Part shown: piece by piece, positions 1-6,777 of the stretch
Numbering within the stretch: position 1 is the stretch's first letter
Layout: each line of letters starts with the position of its first letter
Source: Gammaproteobacteria bacterium TMED92
GTDB lineage: Bacteria > Pseudomonadota > Gammaproteobacteria > Pseudomonadales > Azotimanducaceae
Direction of reading: 5' to 3'
Length of the DNA stretch: 9,605 nt
NCBI GenBank assembly: GCA_002170355.2
Contig: NHET02000083.1
Coordinates: forward strand, 1 to 9,605
Program-made: the position numbers and the translations under genes
Notes under the pieces: generated by a model
Databases searched by the model: none
Told to the model about the DNA's origin: nothing
What the model saw: the letters and a program-made list of their open reading frames with translations, nothing else

Positions 1-545
1 TTATGGGACGAAAAGGAGCGACCTTGGCCGCAGCTGGTGCTGACGTTCTTCGCACTGCAAAAAGCCTCTGCATCGACACCATGCTGGCGCAACCCCAAGT
101 CTGCGTGCACCGAGATTTCCATTGTCGCAATCTGCTCTTCAACGCTAACCAACTGGGAGTGGTAGATTTTCAAGACGCGTTAATCGGGCCGAGTTTGTAC
201 GACATCGCGTCCCTGCTGCGAGACTGCTATTACCGGCATGACGAATCAAAGATCGACCATTATCTACAGTTGTTTTTGCAACATTCGCCGCACTTTGACG
301 CCGCAGAGTTTATTGCTGTGAAACGCGCGTTTGACCTCACGGCGATACAACGTCAAGTAAAAGCCCTGGGGATATTCGCGCGTCTGCACCTCCGAGACGG
401 CAAGAGCAGCCACTTGGTTTGGTTACCACCGGTGCTGCAAAATCTGCTGATGTTAGCTCGGCGCTACCCGGAAACAGAGTCTCTCAGTCATTTGCTTAAC
501 GCCATACACCAGCCGCTAACCGATAAACTGGCGACGCTGTTATGA
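1..545 (+). CDS. amgK: N-acetylmuramate/N-acetylglucosamine anomeric kinase, C-terminal part (5' truncated by window edge)
   Basis: Aminoglycoside-phosphotransferase-fold sugar kinase. AmgK phosphorylates MurNAc and GlcNAc at the anomeric carbon in the cytoplasmic cell-wall recycling route that bypasses de novo MurA/MurB synthesis. The reading frame is open to the left edge. The ATG at position 3 is probably internal, because only about 180 residues are present against roughly 330-340 for the family. Counting from that ATG, the catalytic loop is HRDFHCRN at residues 36-43, with Asp38 the expected base and Asn43 a metal ligand. It is followed by VVDFQDA (53-59), whose Asp55 is the second metal ligand, and by the SLYDIASLLRD segment typical of this kinase family. 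The stop overlaps the next start as ATGA, suggesting translational coupling to murU. The family assignment is firm. The specific name AmgK depends on the murU neighbour. Confidence 0.88.
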   Translation, partial: MGRKGATLAAAGADVLRTAKSLCIDTMLAQPQVCVHRDFHCRNLLFNANQLGVVDFQDALIGPSLYDIASLLRDCYYRHDESKIDHYLQLFLQHSPHFDAAEFIAVKRAFDLTAIQRQVKALGIFARLHLRDGKSSHLVWLPPVLQNLLMLARRYPETESLSHLLNAIHQPLTDKLATLL

Positions 546-1201
546 AAGCCATGATCCTCGCTGCCGGTCAGGGCCGCCGTTTGGCGCCGCTGACAGACAA
601 CACACCGAAACCTTTATTACCGATTGCCGGCGAGCCTCTGCTAGTCAGGCAGGTGAGGCAACTACGAGCCGCTGGTGTTACCGACTTAGTGATCAATCTT
701 TATCACCTCGGCGAGCAAATTGAGGCCGCGCTCGGGAACGGCCATGAGCTGGGCGTTGATATTCGTTATAGCCGCGAGTCGACACTGCTGGATACCGGTG
801 GCGGTATTGTTAAAGCACTGCCCCTGCTGGGTAACGAGCCTTTTATGTTACTCAATGGCGATATTCTTACTGACTTCGAATTCGCCACCTTGCCTCAGCG
901 ACTAGACCCCACAAGCCTGGCTCATCTCGTGTTAACGGCGAAGCCAGCAAATCGCGATGTCGGCGACTTTGCTTTCGCGGATGGCCGAGTAATACGTCGC
1001 GGCGGTGACTGGGTCTATTGCGGTATTGCTCTGCTGCATGCAGATTTATTTGTCGGCGCTCGCGCCGGTCCGTTCTCGCTGCGGGAGCTGTATTTCAAGG
1101 CCTTGGCGACCGGCCAGTTGAGCGCACAGATCCATCACGGCCTGTGGACTGATATCGGCACTTTGGACGAGTACGCTGCGGTGCGCGATGTTGGCAGCTG
1201 A
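542..1201 (+). CDS. murU: N-acetylmuramate alpha-1-phosphate uridylyltransferase
   Basis: Sugar-1-phosphate nucleotidyltransferase of 219 residues, a normal length for MurU. It transfers UMP from UTP to MurNAc-1-phosphate to give UDP-MurNAc, the step after AmgK in peptidoglycan recycling. The N-terminus carries the nucleotide-binding signature, running from Gly9 through GQGRRLAPLT to the TPKP at residues 21-24. NGD at 105-107 and WTDIGT at 202-207 provide the expected metal-binding aspartates (Asp107, Asp204). The LDTGGG motif at 84-88 is the sugar-nucleotide loop of this family. The start ATG overlaps the amgK stop, so the two are almost certainly co-translated. Related enzymes acting on glucose- or mannose-1-phosphate share this fold, but short length and the kinase partner favour MurU. 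Confidence 0.92.
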   Translation: MKAMILAAGQGRRLAPLTDNTPKPLLPIAGEPLLVRQVRQLRAAGVTDLVINLYHLGEQIEAALGNGHELGVDIRYSRESTLLDTGGGIVKALPLLGNEPFMLLNGDILTDFEFATLPQRLDPTSLAHLVLTAKPANRDVGDFAFADGRVIRRGGDWVYCGIALLHADLFVGARAGPFSLRELYFKALATGQLSAQIHHGLWTDIGTLDEYAAVRDVGS

Positions 1202-1268
1202 AATAGGCCACCAGTTGCCTGCTCAGGTCGGTTAAACTGTCGCTTCTCATGTGGAGTGTCGTGTTGCT

Positions 1269-1928
1269 ATGAATCATTGGATTTGTCCCTCAATCCTCGC
1301 CGCTGACTTCACCCGTCTCGGCACAGAAGTTCAAGCCGTGCTCGACGCCGGCGCTGACACCATCCACTTTGACGTAATGGACAATCACTACGTCCCAAAC
1401 TTATCCGTTGGACCCCTAGTTTTAAGCTCGCTCCGCAAAGCCGGCTTTGACTGCACGATTGACGCCCATTTAATGGTCAAACCAGTTGACCGACTCATTG
1501 GCGACTTCGTCGAGGCGGGAGCGGATTACGTGACCATTCATCCGGAATCTACCGAGCACTTGCACCGCAGCTTGAGCCAAATTCGCGAAGGCGGCGCAAA
1601 GGCTGGCATTGTGTTCAATCCAGCGACGCCACTCGAAGTGTTGTCCGAGGTGGTCGACCTCGTCGACCTAGTACTGATCATGTCGGTAAATCCAGGTTTT
1701 GGCGGCCAGTCGTTCATTCCAAGTAGTCTGGACAAACTGCGTCAAGCCCGAGAGATGATTGAGGTCAGCGGACGAAATATTCGCTTACAGATTGACGGTG
1801 GCATAAAACCCGAAAACATAGGTGACGCCGCAGCCGCAGGCGCTGACGCGTTTGTCGCTGGTACCGCTATCTTCGGCCACAGCGACTACGCAGAGGTCAT
1901 CAGCGCACTACGTCGAAATATCGCCTGA
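1269..1928 (+). CDS. rpe: Ribulose-phosphate 3-epimerase
   Basis: TIM-barrel enzyme interconverting D-ribulose 5-phosphate and D-xylulose 5-phosphate in the pentose phosphate pathway. I choose the ATG at 1269, giving 219 residues. A GGAG lies upstream at 1253-1256, 12 bases away, while the in-frame GTG at 1251 (adding six residues) has no Shine-Dalgarno sequence. From 1269 the metal ligands and catalytic acids are all present: His33 and Asp35 in [14 protein letters not shown], His67 in DAHLMV, and Asp176 in LQIDGGIK. The SILAADF N-terminus, the [10 protein letters not shown] phosphate loop (140-149) and the final [12 protein letters not shown] phosphate-binding segment are also canonical. A 67-base gap separates it from murU, and only 2 bases separate it from gph. 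The rpe-gph pair is common in gammaproteobacteria. Confidence 0.95.
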   Translation: MNHWICPSILAADFTRLGTEVQAVLDAGADTIHFDVMDNHYVPNLSVGPLVLSSLRKAGFDCTIDAHLMVKPVDRLIGDFVEAGADYVTIHPESTEHLHRSLSQIREGGAKAGIVFNPATPLEVLSEVVDLVDLVLIMSVNPGFGGQSFIPSSLDKLRQAREMIEVSGRNIRLQIDGGIKPENIGDAAAAGADAFVAGTAIFGHSDYAEVISALRRNIA

Positions 1929-1930
1929 CC

Positions 1931-2590
1931 ATGACGCATAGCCGTTATACAGCTTACTTGTTCGATTTAGATGGCACCTTGATCGACAGCGCACCCGACA
2001 TCGATGCAGCCTTAAATCATGCCCTCGCCACAGCCAACTTGGCGCCGGTTGCTCAAACTCTGACTCGGCACTGGATTGGGCACGGCTCCCGCACACTGAT
2101 CAAGCAAGCCCTACAACATCACCAACAACCGAGTAGCGACGCCGTTATCGACGAATTGATCGCGCCATTTCTCGACTACTACAGCGCAAACCTTGCGGTA
2201 CACAGCGTAATCTATCCTCGGGTTCGCGAAACGCTGCAGGTGTTACAAGATCGGGGCGCCCGACTGGCAGTCGTCACCAACAAACTAACAGAATTGAGCG
2301 AGCCCTTACTGCAACAGATCGGTTTGTACGACTACTTCGAATTGGTCGTTTGTGGCGACACGGCAGCGCAACCGAAGCCTTCTGCAGCACCGATTAATCT
2401 GTGTCTTGAGCGATTCAATCTCGCACCCGAACAGGTATTAATGGTCGGCGATTCTGAGACCGATGTATTGGCAGCAAAAGCCGCCAAGGTTGACGTCGCT
2501 TGCCTGCAAGATGGTTACAACCACGGCGTTGACGTTACGACGCTGCAAGCCGATTACGTCATCGTAAGTTTTGCTGACTTGCCGATCTAG
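1931..2590 (+). CDS. gph: Phosphoglycolate phosphatase (HAD superfamily)
   Basis: HAD hydrolase of 219 residues that dephosphorylates 2-phosphoglycolate, for example that released during DNA repair. HAD motif I is FDLDGTLIDS, with nucleophile Asp12 and acid/base Asp14. Motif II is VVTNK (114-118, Thr116). The motif III lysine is in PKP (Lys149). Motif IV is GDSETD (173-178, Asp174 and Asp178). The cap domain contains the HWIGHGSRTLIKQAL stretch, which resembles the WVGNGxxxLVxxAL region of Gph proteins encoded beside rpe. The start ATG is 2 bases after the rpe stop, so it is co-transcribed with rpe. An alternative is MupP, the MurNAc-6-phosphate phosphatase that feeds AmgK and belongs to the same superfamily. 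The cap sequence and the rpe context make Gph more likely. Confidence 0.88.
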   Translation: MTHSRYTAYLFDLDGTLIDSAPDIDAALNHALATANLAPVAQTLTRHWIGHGSRTLIKQALQHHQQPSSDAVIDELIAPFLDYYSANLAVHSVIYPRVRETLQVLQDRGARLAVVTNKLTELSEPLLQQIGLYDYFELVVCGDTAAQPKPSAAPINLCLERFNLAPEQVLMVGDSETDVLAAKAAKVDVACLQDGYNHGVDVTTLQADYVIVSFADLPI

Positions 2591-2693
2591 CTTCGCTCTC
2601 CTCGACCTAACCGATACGCCGCTACTTACTCCACATCGCAAAACATGCGTGGTAGCCTTCGTTCACTCAGTTCTTGAGCCTCTTGGAATGCAT

Positions 2694-2759
2694 ATGTTCG
2701 GCCTGACAACGTTGGCAAAAATGAGCATCCGCTCATGGGAGTGTTGGCGACGCCAATAA
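2694..2759 (+). CDS. trpL: Putative trp operon leader peptide
   Basis: Short reading frame just upstream of trpE, ending in SWECWRRQ and then TAA. Its two Trp codons (TGG at 2736-2738 and 2745-2747) lie close to the stop, as in known trp leader peptides. The start is uncertain. The ATG at 2694 has a TTGGA ribosome-binding-like stretch at 2683-2687, 6 bases upstream, and gives 21 residues. An ATG at 2688 would add two residues. The ATG at 2721 gives only 12 residues but has no visible Shine-Dalgarno sequence. The role would be sensing charged tRNA-Trp: ribosomes stalling at the Trp codons would alter RNA folding before trpE. The position, the Trp codons and the following hairpin with a T-run are seen directly. 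The regulatory role is inferred, supported by published attenuation control of trpE in Pseudomonas putida. Confidence 0.72.
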   Translation: MFGLTTLAKMSIRSWECWRRQ

Positions 2760-2777
2760 TTGTACTCGCCAATTTTT
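2744..2777 (+). terminator. Probable trpE attenuator (intrinsic terminator hairpin)
   Basis: A 7-base-pair inverted repeat, TTGGCGA (2744-2750) with TCGCCAA (2766-2772), is followed directly by TTTTT (2773-2777). This is the form of a Rho-independent terminator. Its 5' arm overlaps the second Trp codon of the leader peptide, and its 3' arm begins only 6 bases after the leader stop. A second copy of CGCCAA at 2751-2756 can compete with the 3' arm. GAGT (2739-2742) can pair with ACTC (2764-2767) to give an exclusive alternative fold. A further T-rich stretch at 2788-2797 has no hairpin directly before it. A terminator inside the leader of a biosynthetic operon is most simply an attenuator. Confidence 0.65.
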
Positions 2778-2812
2778 GACCCTCCGCTTTATTTTTTGCT
2801 TACAGGCCTGCT

Positions 2813-4294
2813 ATGACTCTCACATTGCCCACTTATAAACGCGTTCCTGTTGTTTACGAGACTCTGGCTGATCTCGACACCCCACTTTCGGTGTATCTTA
2901 AACTCGCCAACGGGCCTTATTCCTACCTATTAGAGTCGGCACAAAATGCCGGCGACGATGGCGGCAAATGGGGACGCTACTCAATCATCGGACTACCTGC
3001 GCGTACGATCATCAAAATCAGCGGCGATTTGGTAGAGGTCATCCATGATGGCGAAATCACCGAATCGATTCGCACCGACGATCCTCTGACCTTCGTCGAA
3101 AGATTCCAACAGCGTTTTGATGTGGAAGTCGTTGCGGATCTGCCAAGGTTCTTCGGCGGCTTGGTCGGCTACTTCGGTTACGACACCGTGCGCTATGTTG
3201 AGCAAAGACTGGCCAAGAGCGCCCCCCAAGATACTCTTAACACGCCAGATATATTGCTCATGGTCAGCGAAGAAGTTGTGGTTTTTGACAACATACGCGG
3301 GCGCATGCAATTAATCGGTTTAGTGGATCCGGAGCAGCAAGGCGCCGCCGAGGCCATGCAAAAACGCTTGCGAGAACGTGCTGATCTACTCCATCTACCG
3401 GTGCAGGGCTTGGCAGGTGGCAGCGCCAACAAGCACATAGAGGAAAGCGACTTTGTTTCAGAATTTGGTGAAGCGGCGTTTCAACAGGCAGTAGAGAAAA
3501 TCCGCGAATACACCCGCGCAGGCGATGTAATGCAAGTGGTGCTGGCACAACGAATGTCCATTCCTTTTCAAGCGCCTGCAGTAAATCTGTATCGCGCTCT
3601 GCGCAGCCTTAACCCGTCGCCGTATATGTACTTTATGAATCTCGAAGAATTTCAAATCGTGAGTTCTTCCCCGGAAATTTTGGCGCGACTGGAAAACGGT
3701 GTGATTACTAACCGGCCGTTAGCCGGCACGCGACGGCGCGGCCACGACGAAGCTGAGGATCAGGCGCTTGAGGCAGAGCTGAAAGCAGATCCAAAAGAAC
3801 TGGCTGAGCACCTGATGCTGATCGACCTTGGCCGTAATGATGTGGGTCGAGTATCCGCTACGGGTTCAGTCACCGTAACTGAACAATTCGTTATCGAACG
3901 CTACTCTCACGTCATGCATCTCTCATCTAACGTGGAAGGCAAGCTGCAAGCCGGCAAAACAGCCATGGATGTATTACGCGCCACTCTGCCAGTTGGCACG
4001 CTATCAGGCGCACCCAAAGTTAGGGCAATGGAAATTATCGATGAATTAGAGCCAGTGAAGCGTGGCATTTATGGCGGTGCTGTGGGCTATTTGGCCTGGA
4101 ATGGCAACATGGACACTGCAATCGCCATTCGCACCGCCGTGATCAAAGACGGCAAACTATATATCCAAGCTGGCGGCGGCATAGTGCATGACTCAGTACC
4201 GCGCCTAGAGTGGAAAGAGAGTCTTAACAAGGGCCGCGCTATTTTTCGCGCAGCGGCTCTAGCTGAAAACCAATTGGTTGATCCAACTCAATAG
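2813..4294 (+). CDS. trpE: Anthranilate synthase component I
   Basis: Large subunit of anthranilate synthase, 493 residues. It converts chorismate and ammonia to anthranilate and is the committed, Trp-feedback-inhibited step. The N-terminal regulatory region holds the LLES motif (39-42) and GRYSIIG (54-60), which form the Trp-binding pocket in this family. The chorismate-binding half includes NPSPYM (267-272), [10 protein letters not shown] (301-310), [10 protein letters not shown] (338-347), [14 protein letters not shown] (393-406) and QAGGGIV (452-458), so the catalytic core looks intact. RPLAGT and the LLES element distinguish it from PabB-like paralogues, although that separation is not absolute. 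The ATG at 2813 has only an AGG at 2804-2806 as ribosome binding site. Expression is probably controlled by the attenuator just upstream. trpG follows after 19 bases. Confidence 0.96.
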   Translation: MTLTLPTYKRVPVVYETLADLDTPLSVYLKLANGPYSYLLESAQNAGDDGGKWGRYSIIGLPARTIIKISGDLVEVIHDGEITESIRTDDPLTFVERFQQRFDVEVVADLPRFFGGLVGYFGYDTVRYVEQRLAKSAPQDTLNTPDILLMVSEEVVVFDNIRGRMQLIGLVDPEQQGAAEAMQKRLRERADLLHLPVQGLAGGSANKHIEESDFVSEFGEAAFQQAVEKIREYTRAGDVMQVVLAQRMSIPFQAPAVNLYRALRSLNPSPYMYFMNLEEFQIVSSSPEILARLENGVITNRPLAGTRRRGHDEAEDQALEAELKADPKELAEHLMLIDLGRNDVGRVSATGSVTVTEQFVIERYSHVMHLSSNVEGKLQAGKTAMDVLRATLPVGTLSGAPKVRAMEIIDELEPVKRGIYGGAVGYLAWNGNMDTAIAIRTAVIKDGKLYIQAGGGIVHDSVPRLEWKESLNKGRAIFRAAALAENQLVDPTQ

Positions 4295-4313
4295 CGAAGC
4301 ATAGGGCGTTACG

Positions 4314-4892
4314 ATGATTCTAATGATCGACAACTACGATTCGTTCACCTACAACGTGGTGCAGTATTTGCTCGAGTTGGGCGCGCAGATCGAAGTACGC
4401 CGCAACGACGAAGTTGACCTGGACGACATTGCCAAATTGAACCCACAAAAAATCGTCGTTTCTCCGGGCCCATGCACGCCAAACGAAGCTGGTATTTCTA
4501 TGGCGTGTATCAAAAATTTTGGCAACTCAATACCGATTCTTGGTATCTGCCTTGGTCATCAGAGCATTGGCCAGGTGTTCGGTGGCCAAGTGATTCGCGC
4601 GAAAGAAGTCATGCACGGCAAAACATCTGCCATTCAGCACAGGCAAACCGGTGTATTCAGAGGCTTGACGACGCCTTTCACAGCAACTCGTTATCACTCC
4701 CTGGTTGTTGATCAAACCAGTTTGCCCGATTGTTTAGAGGTGACTGCTTGGACCGAAAATGACGGCCAAGTCGACGAGATTATGGGACTGCGACACCGCG
4801 AGTACCCCATTGAGGGTGTGCAGTTTCACCCTGAATCTATTCTGAGCGAACAGGGTCACGCGTTGTTGCAAAACTTTTTACAAGCCACTTAA
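4314..4892 (+). CDS. trpG: Anthranilate synthase component II (glutamine amidotransferase)
   Basis: Class I glutamine amidotransferase of 192 residues that hydrolyses glutamine and channels ammonia to TrpE. The catalytic triad is visible: Cys79 in GICLGHQ (77-83), then His172 and Glu174 in VQFHPES (169-175). The oxyanion-region motif SPGPC lies at 50-54, and DNYDSFTYN at 6-14 is the usual family start. It is a stand-alone subunit, not fused to TrpE or TrpD. The start at 4314 has AGGG a few bases upstream. No second amidotransferase gene is visible here, so it could also serve PabB in folate synthesis, as amphibolic TrpG proteins do. That second role is inference only. trpD starts 18 bases downstream. 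Confidence 0.95.
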   Translation: MILMIDNYDSFTYNVVQYLLELGAQIEVRRNDEVDLDDIAKLNPQKIVVSPGPCTPNEAGISMACIKNFGNSIPILGICLGHQSIGQVFGGQVIRAKEVMHGKTSAIQHRQTGVFRGLTTPFTATRYHSLVVDQTSLPDCLEVTAWTENDGQVDEIMGLRHREYPIEGVQFHPESILSEQGHALLQNFLQAT

Positions 4893-4910
4893 TCATCAGA
4901 GAATTTGAGC

Positions 4911-5975
4911 ATGGACATTCCAGCAGCACTGACAGCAATTGTTGAGGGTAACCACCTTAGTCAAAGTGATGCCGCTGCTGTGTTCCACAGCATTATGTCA
5001 GGCGAAGCAACAGCTGCGCAGATTGGCGCCTTGCTCGCAGCGCTGCGGGTGAAAGGTGAGAGCGCAGCGGAAATCGCCGGCGCAGCGCTGACCATGCGTG
5101 CGCTGTCGACTAAAGTTTTGGTAGACGTCCCACACTTGGTCGACACCTGCGGCACCGGTGGCAGCGGTGCCAAACTGTTCAACATATCTACCGCTGCGGC
5201 TTTCGTGGCTGCTGCCGCAGGCGCTCACGTTGCCAAACACGGCAATCGCAAAATGACTAGCTTCAGCGGCAGTGCCGACTTGCTAGAGGCTGCCGGGGTC
5301 AGTTTGGCCCTAACCCCAGAGCAAATCGCGACCTGTATTCGCGATGTCGGCGTCGGATTTTTATTCGCTCAAGCTCATCACAGCGCCATGCGCTTTGCCG
5401 GGCCGGTGCGCCAGGAAATAGGTATTAGGACCATGATGAATGTGCTCGGCCCAATGACTAATCCGGCAGGCGCCCGCTGTCAGGTCATCGGGGTATTTAG
5501 CCCCGACTGGCAGTACAAAATGGCCGAAGTATTGGCGCTATTGGACACACAACACGCCATGATCGTGCACAGCGATGGCCTTGATGAAATTCGCCTGGAC
5601 GCGGACACCCAGGTGGTCGAGCTAAAGGATGGCACTATCAACACCTATACCCTCAGGCCCAAGGATTTCCCGATCTCGAACCACAGCTCAGCGGCTCTAG
5701 CAGCGCTTGAAGCGCAATCGAGCGAACAAAGTTTGCAACTGGTAAAACAAGCCCTCAGCGACGAAACCAGCGCGGCAGCCGACATTGTCAGCCTCAACGC
5801 CGGTGCCGCAATTTACGTCTGCGGAATCGCCGACAGCTTGCACGACGGCGTCGTTATGGCCCAAGACGCAATCGCTTCGGGGCAAGCCAAAGAACGCTTG
5901 GCGGAACTGGCTCGTATTAGTTCGTTGATGGCAGCAGAGAGTGCTGACACAAGCAACAGCGCAGGCACCCCATGA
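4911..5975 (+). CDS. trpD: Anthranilate phosphoribosyltransferase
   Basis: Transfers the phosphoribosyl group from PRPP to anthranilate, the second step of Trp synthesis. I choose the ATG at 4911, giving 354 residues, because AGAGA at 4898-4902 lies 8 bases upstream. The in-frame TTG at 4905 would sit only 2 bases from that element. Key motifs from this start are DTCGTGGSG (PRPP loop, GTGGSG at 81-86), KHGN (109-112), SGSAD (119-123), HHSAMRFAGPVR (156-167), LGPMTNPAGA (179-188) and DGLDE (222-226, Mg-PRPP binding). The stretch between KHGN and SGSAD reads RKMTSF, where many relatives carry a basic residue in the final position. Other TrpD proteins tolerate a hydrophobic residue there, so function is probably intact. 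The last four bases overlap trpC. Confidence 0.95.
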   Translation: MDIPAALTAIVEGNHLSQSDAAAVFHSIMSGEATAAQIGALLAALRVKGESAAEIAGAALTMRALSTKVLVDVPHLVDTCGTGGSGAKLFNISTAAAFVAAAAGAHVAKHGNRKMTSFSGSADLLEAAGVSLALTPEQIATCIRDVGVGFLFAQAHHSAMRFAGPVRQEIGIRTMMNVLGPMTNPAGARCQVIGVFSPDWQYKMAEVLALLDTQHAMIVHSDGLDEIRLDADTQVVELKDGTINTYTLRPKDFPISNHSSAALAALEAQSSEQSLQLVKQALSDETSAAADIVSLNAGAAIYVCGIADSLHDGVVMAQDAIASGQAKERLAELARISSLMAAESADTSNSAGTP

Positions 5976-6760
5976 GTAATATTCTGGAACAGATCCTGGC
6001 GACCAAACGCCAGGAAATCGCTCAGCGCAGTGCGCAACGACCCTTATCTGAGTTGCAGCAAAGTGCCTCTTTGATGCCTCGGCCGCGGGGCTTTGTTGCG
6101 GCGTTGCAGACACGCGCCCATGACCGCCAAAACGGCATCATTGCAGAAATAAAAAAGGCGTCGCCGAGCAAAGGCATTATCCGCGCGAACTTTGAACCTA
6201 AAAAAATAGCCATGAGCTACGCCGCTGCCGGCGCAACCTGTTTGTCTGTGCTAACTGACGAGCAGTATTTCCAAGGCCACGACGATTATCTTATGCAAGT
6301 GCGTGACGCCGTCGCACTACCGCTGCTGCGCAAAGACTTTACGCTTGACGAGTATCAGGTGTACGAGGCCCGGGCTATGGGCGCCGACTGCATCTTGCTT
6401 ATTGTCAGCGCTCTCGACGTGGCAGACCTGACGCACTTAAACCAATTGGCGCAAAGCCTAGAGTTAGACGTGCTGATCGAAGTGCACGATGCGCAAGAGC
6501 TTAGTGTCGCTCTGAGTCTAGAACCTACGCTTATCGGCATTAACAACCGCAACTTAAAAACGTTCGCCACAGATCTACAAAACACCATCGACCTGCTGCC
6601 GCGCATTCCTCGTGATGTCACAGTCGTCACCGAAAGCGGCATTCGCAGTGCGGCAGATGTACAACTCATGCAGCAGCACGACGTGCACTGCTTCTTGGTG
6701 GGTGAGGCTTTTATGCGCGCTGACGATCCAGGACAGGCGCTGTCTGAACTTTTTAGCTAG
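5972..6760 (+). CDS. trpC: Indole-3-glycerol phosphate synthase
   Basis: Monofunctional TIM-barrel enzyme of 262 residues that cyclises and decarboxylates CdRP to indole-3-glycerol phosphate. It is not fused to TrpF, unlike the enterobacterial enzyme. Expected catalytic residues are Lys61 in AEIKKASPSKG, Lys121 in LLRKDFTLDEYQV, Glu170 in LIEVHD, Asn191 in GINNRNLKTF, and Glu221-Ser222 in VTESGI. The C-terminal phosphate loop FLVGEAFMRADDPG is complete. The ATG overlaps the trpD stop as ATGA, indicating translational coupling. It is the last gene of the plus-strand trp cluster. Its stop lies 17 bases from the stop of the convergent regulator gene. Confidence 0.96.
   Translation: MSNILEQILATKRQEIAQRSAQRPLSELQQSASLMPRPRGFVAALQTRAHDRQNGIIAEIKKASPSKGIIRANFEPKKIAMSYAAAGATCLSVLTDEQYFQGHDDYLMQVRDAVALPLLRKDFTLDEYQVYEARAMGADCILLIVSALDVADLTHLNQLAQSLELDVLIEVHDAQELSVALSLEPTLIGINNRNLKTFATDLQNTIDLLPRIPRDVTVVTESGIRSAADVQLMQQHDVHCFLVGEAFMRADDPGQALSELFS
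6731..6754 (+). terminator. Weak candidate terminator at the 3' end of trpC
   Basis: GACAG (6732-6736) and CTGTC (6740-6744) form a 5-base-pair stem with a GCG loop, extendable by one G-U pair. TTTTT follows at 6750-6754. The element lies inside the last codons of trpC. Four to five bases separate the stem from the T-run and the stem is short, so termination efficiency would be low if it works at all. It is the only terminator-like element I see for the trp cluster before the convergent gene. Confidence 0.25.
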
Positions 6761-6777
6761 GCGGGCTCTCGCATGGC

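Noticed and set aside
1202..1268. A promoter before rpe (TAAACT at 1233-1238 as a -10 candidate).
   Set aside because: No matching -35 element lies at normal spacing, so the call would be arbitrary.
2591..2690. A trpE promoter or TrpR operator in the intergenic region.
   Set aside because: I found no convincing -35/-10 pair at 16-18 base spacing and nothing resembling the ACTAGT-type TrpR operator. A promoter may exist but I cannot place it.
2571..2759. A 62-residue frame starting inside gph and running to the same stop as the trp leader.
   Set aside because: Its upstream part starts within gph coding sequence, has no ribosome binding site and shows no protein-like pattern. Only the 3' end, from about 2694, fits a leader peptide.
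5220..5290. Possible loss of function in TrpD from the RKMTSF variant before SGSAD.
   Set aside because: The PRPP loop, KHGN, SGSAD and DGLDE motifs are intact, and other TrpD proteins tolerate a hydrophobic residue at the altered position.
5697..6113. A 138-residue minus-strand reading frame antisense to the trpD/trpC junction.
   Set aside because: It overlaps two intact, well-recognised genes on the other strand, shows no recognisable motif, and is explained as a frame left open opposite coding sequence.
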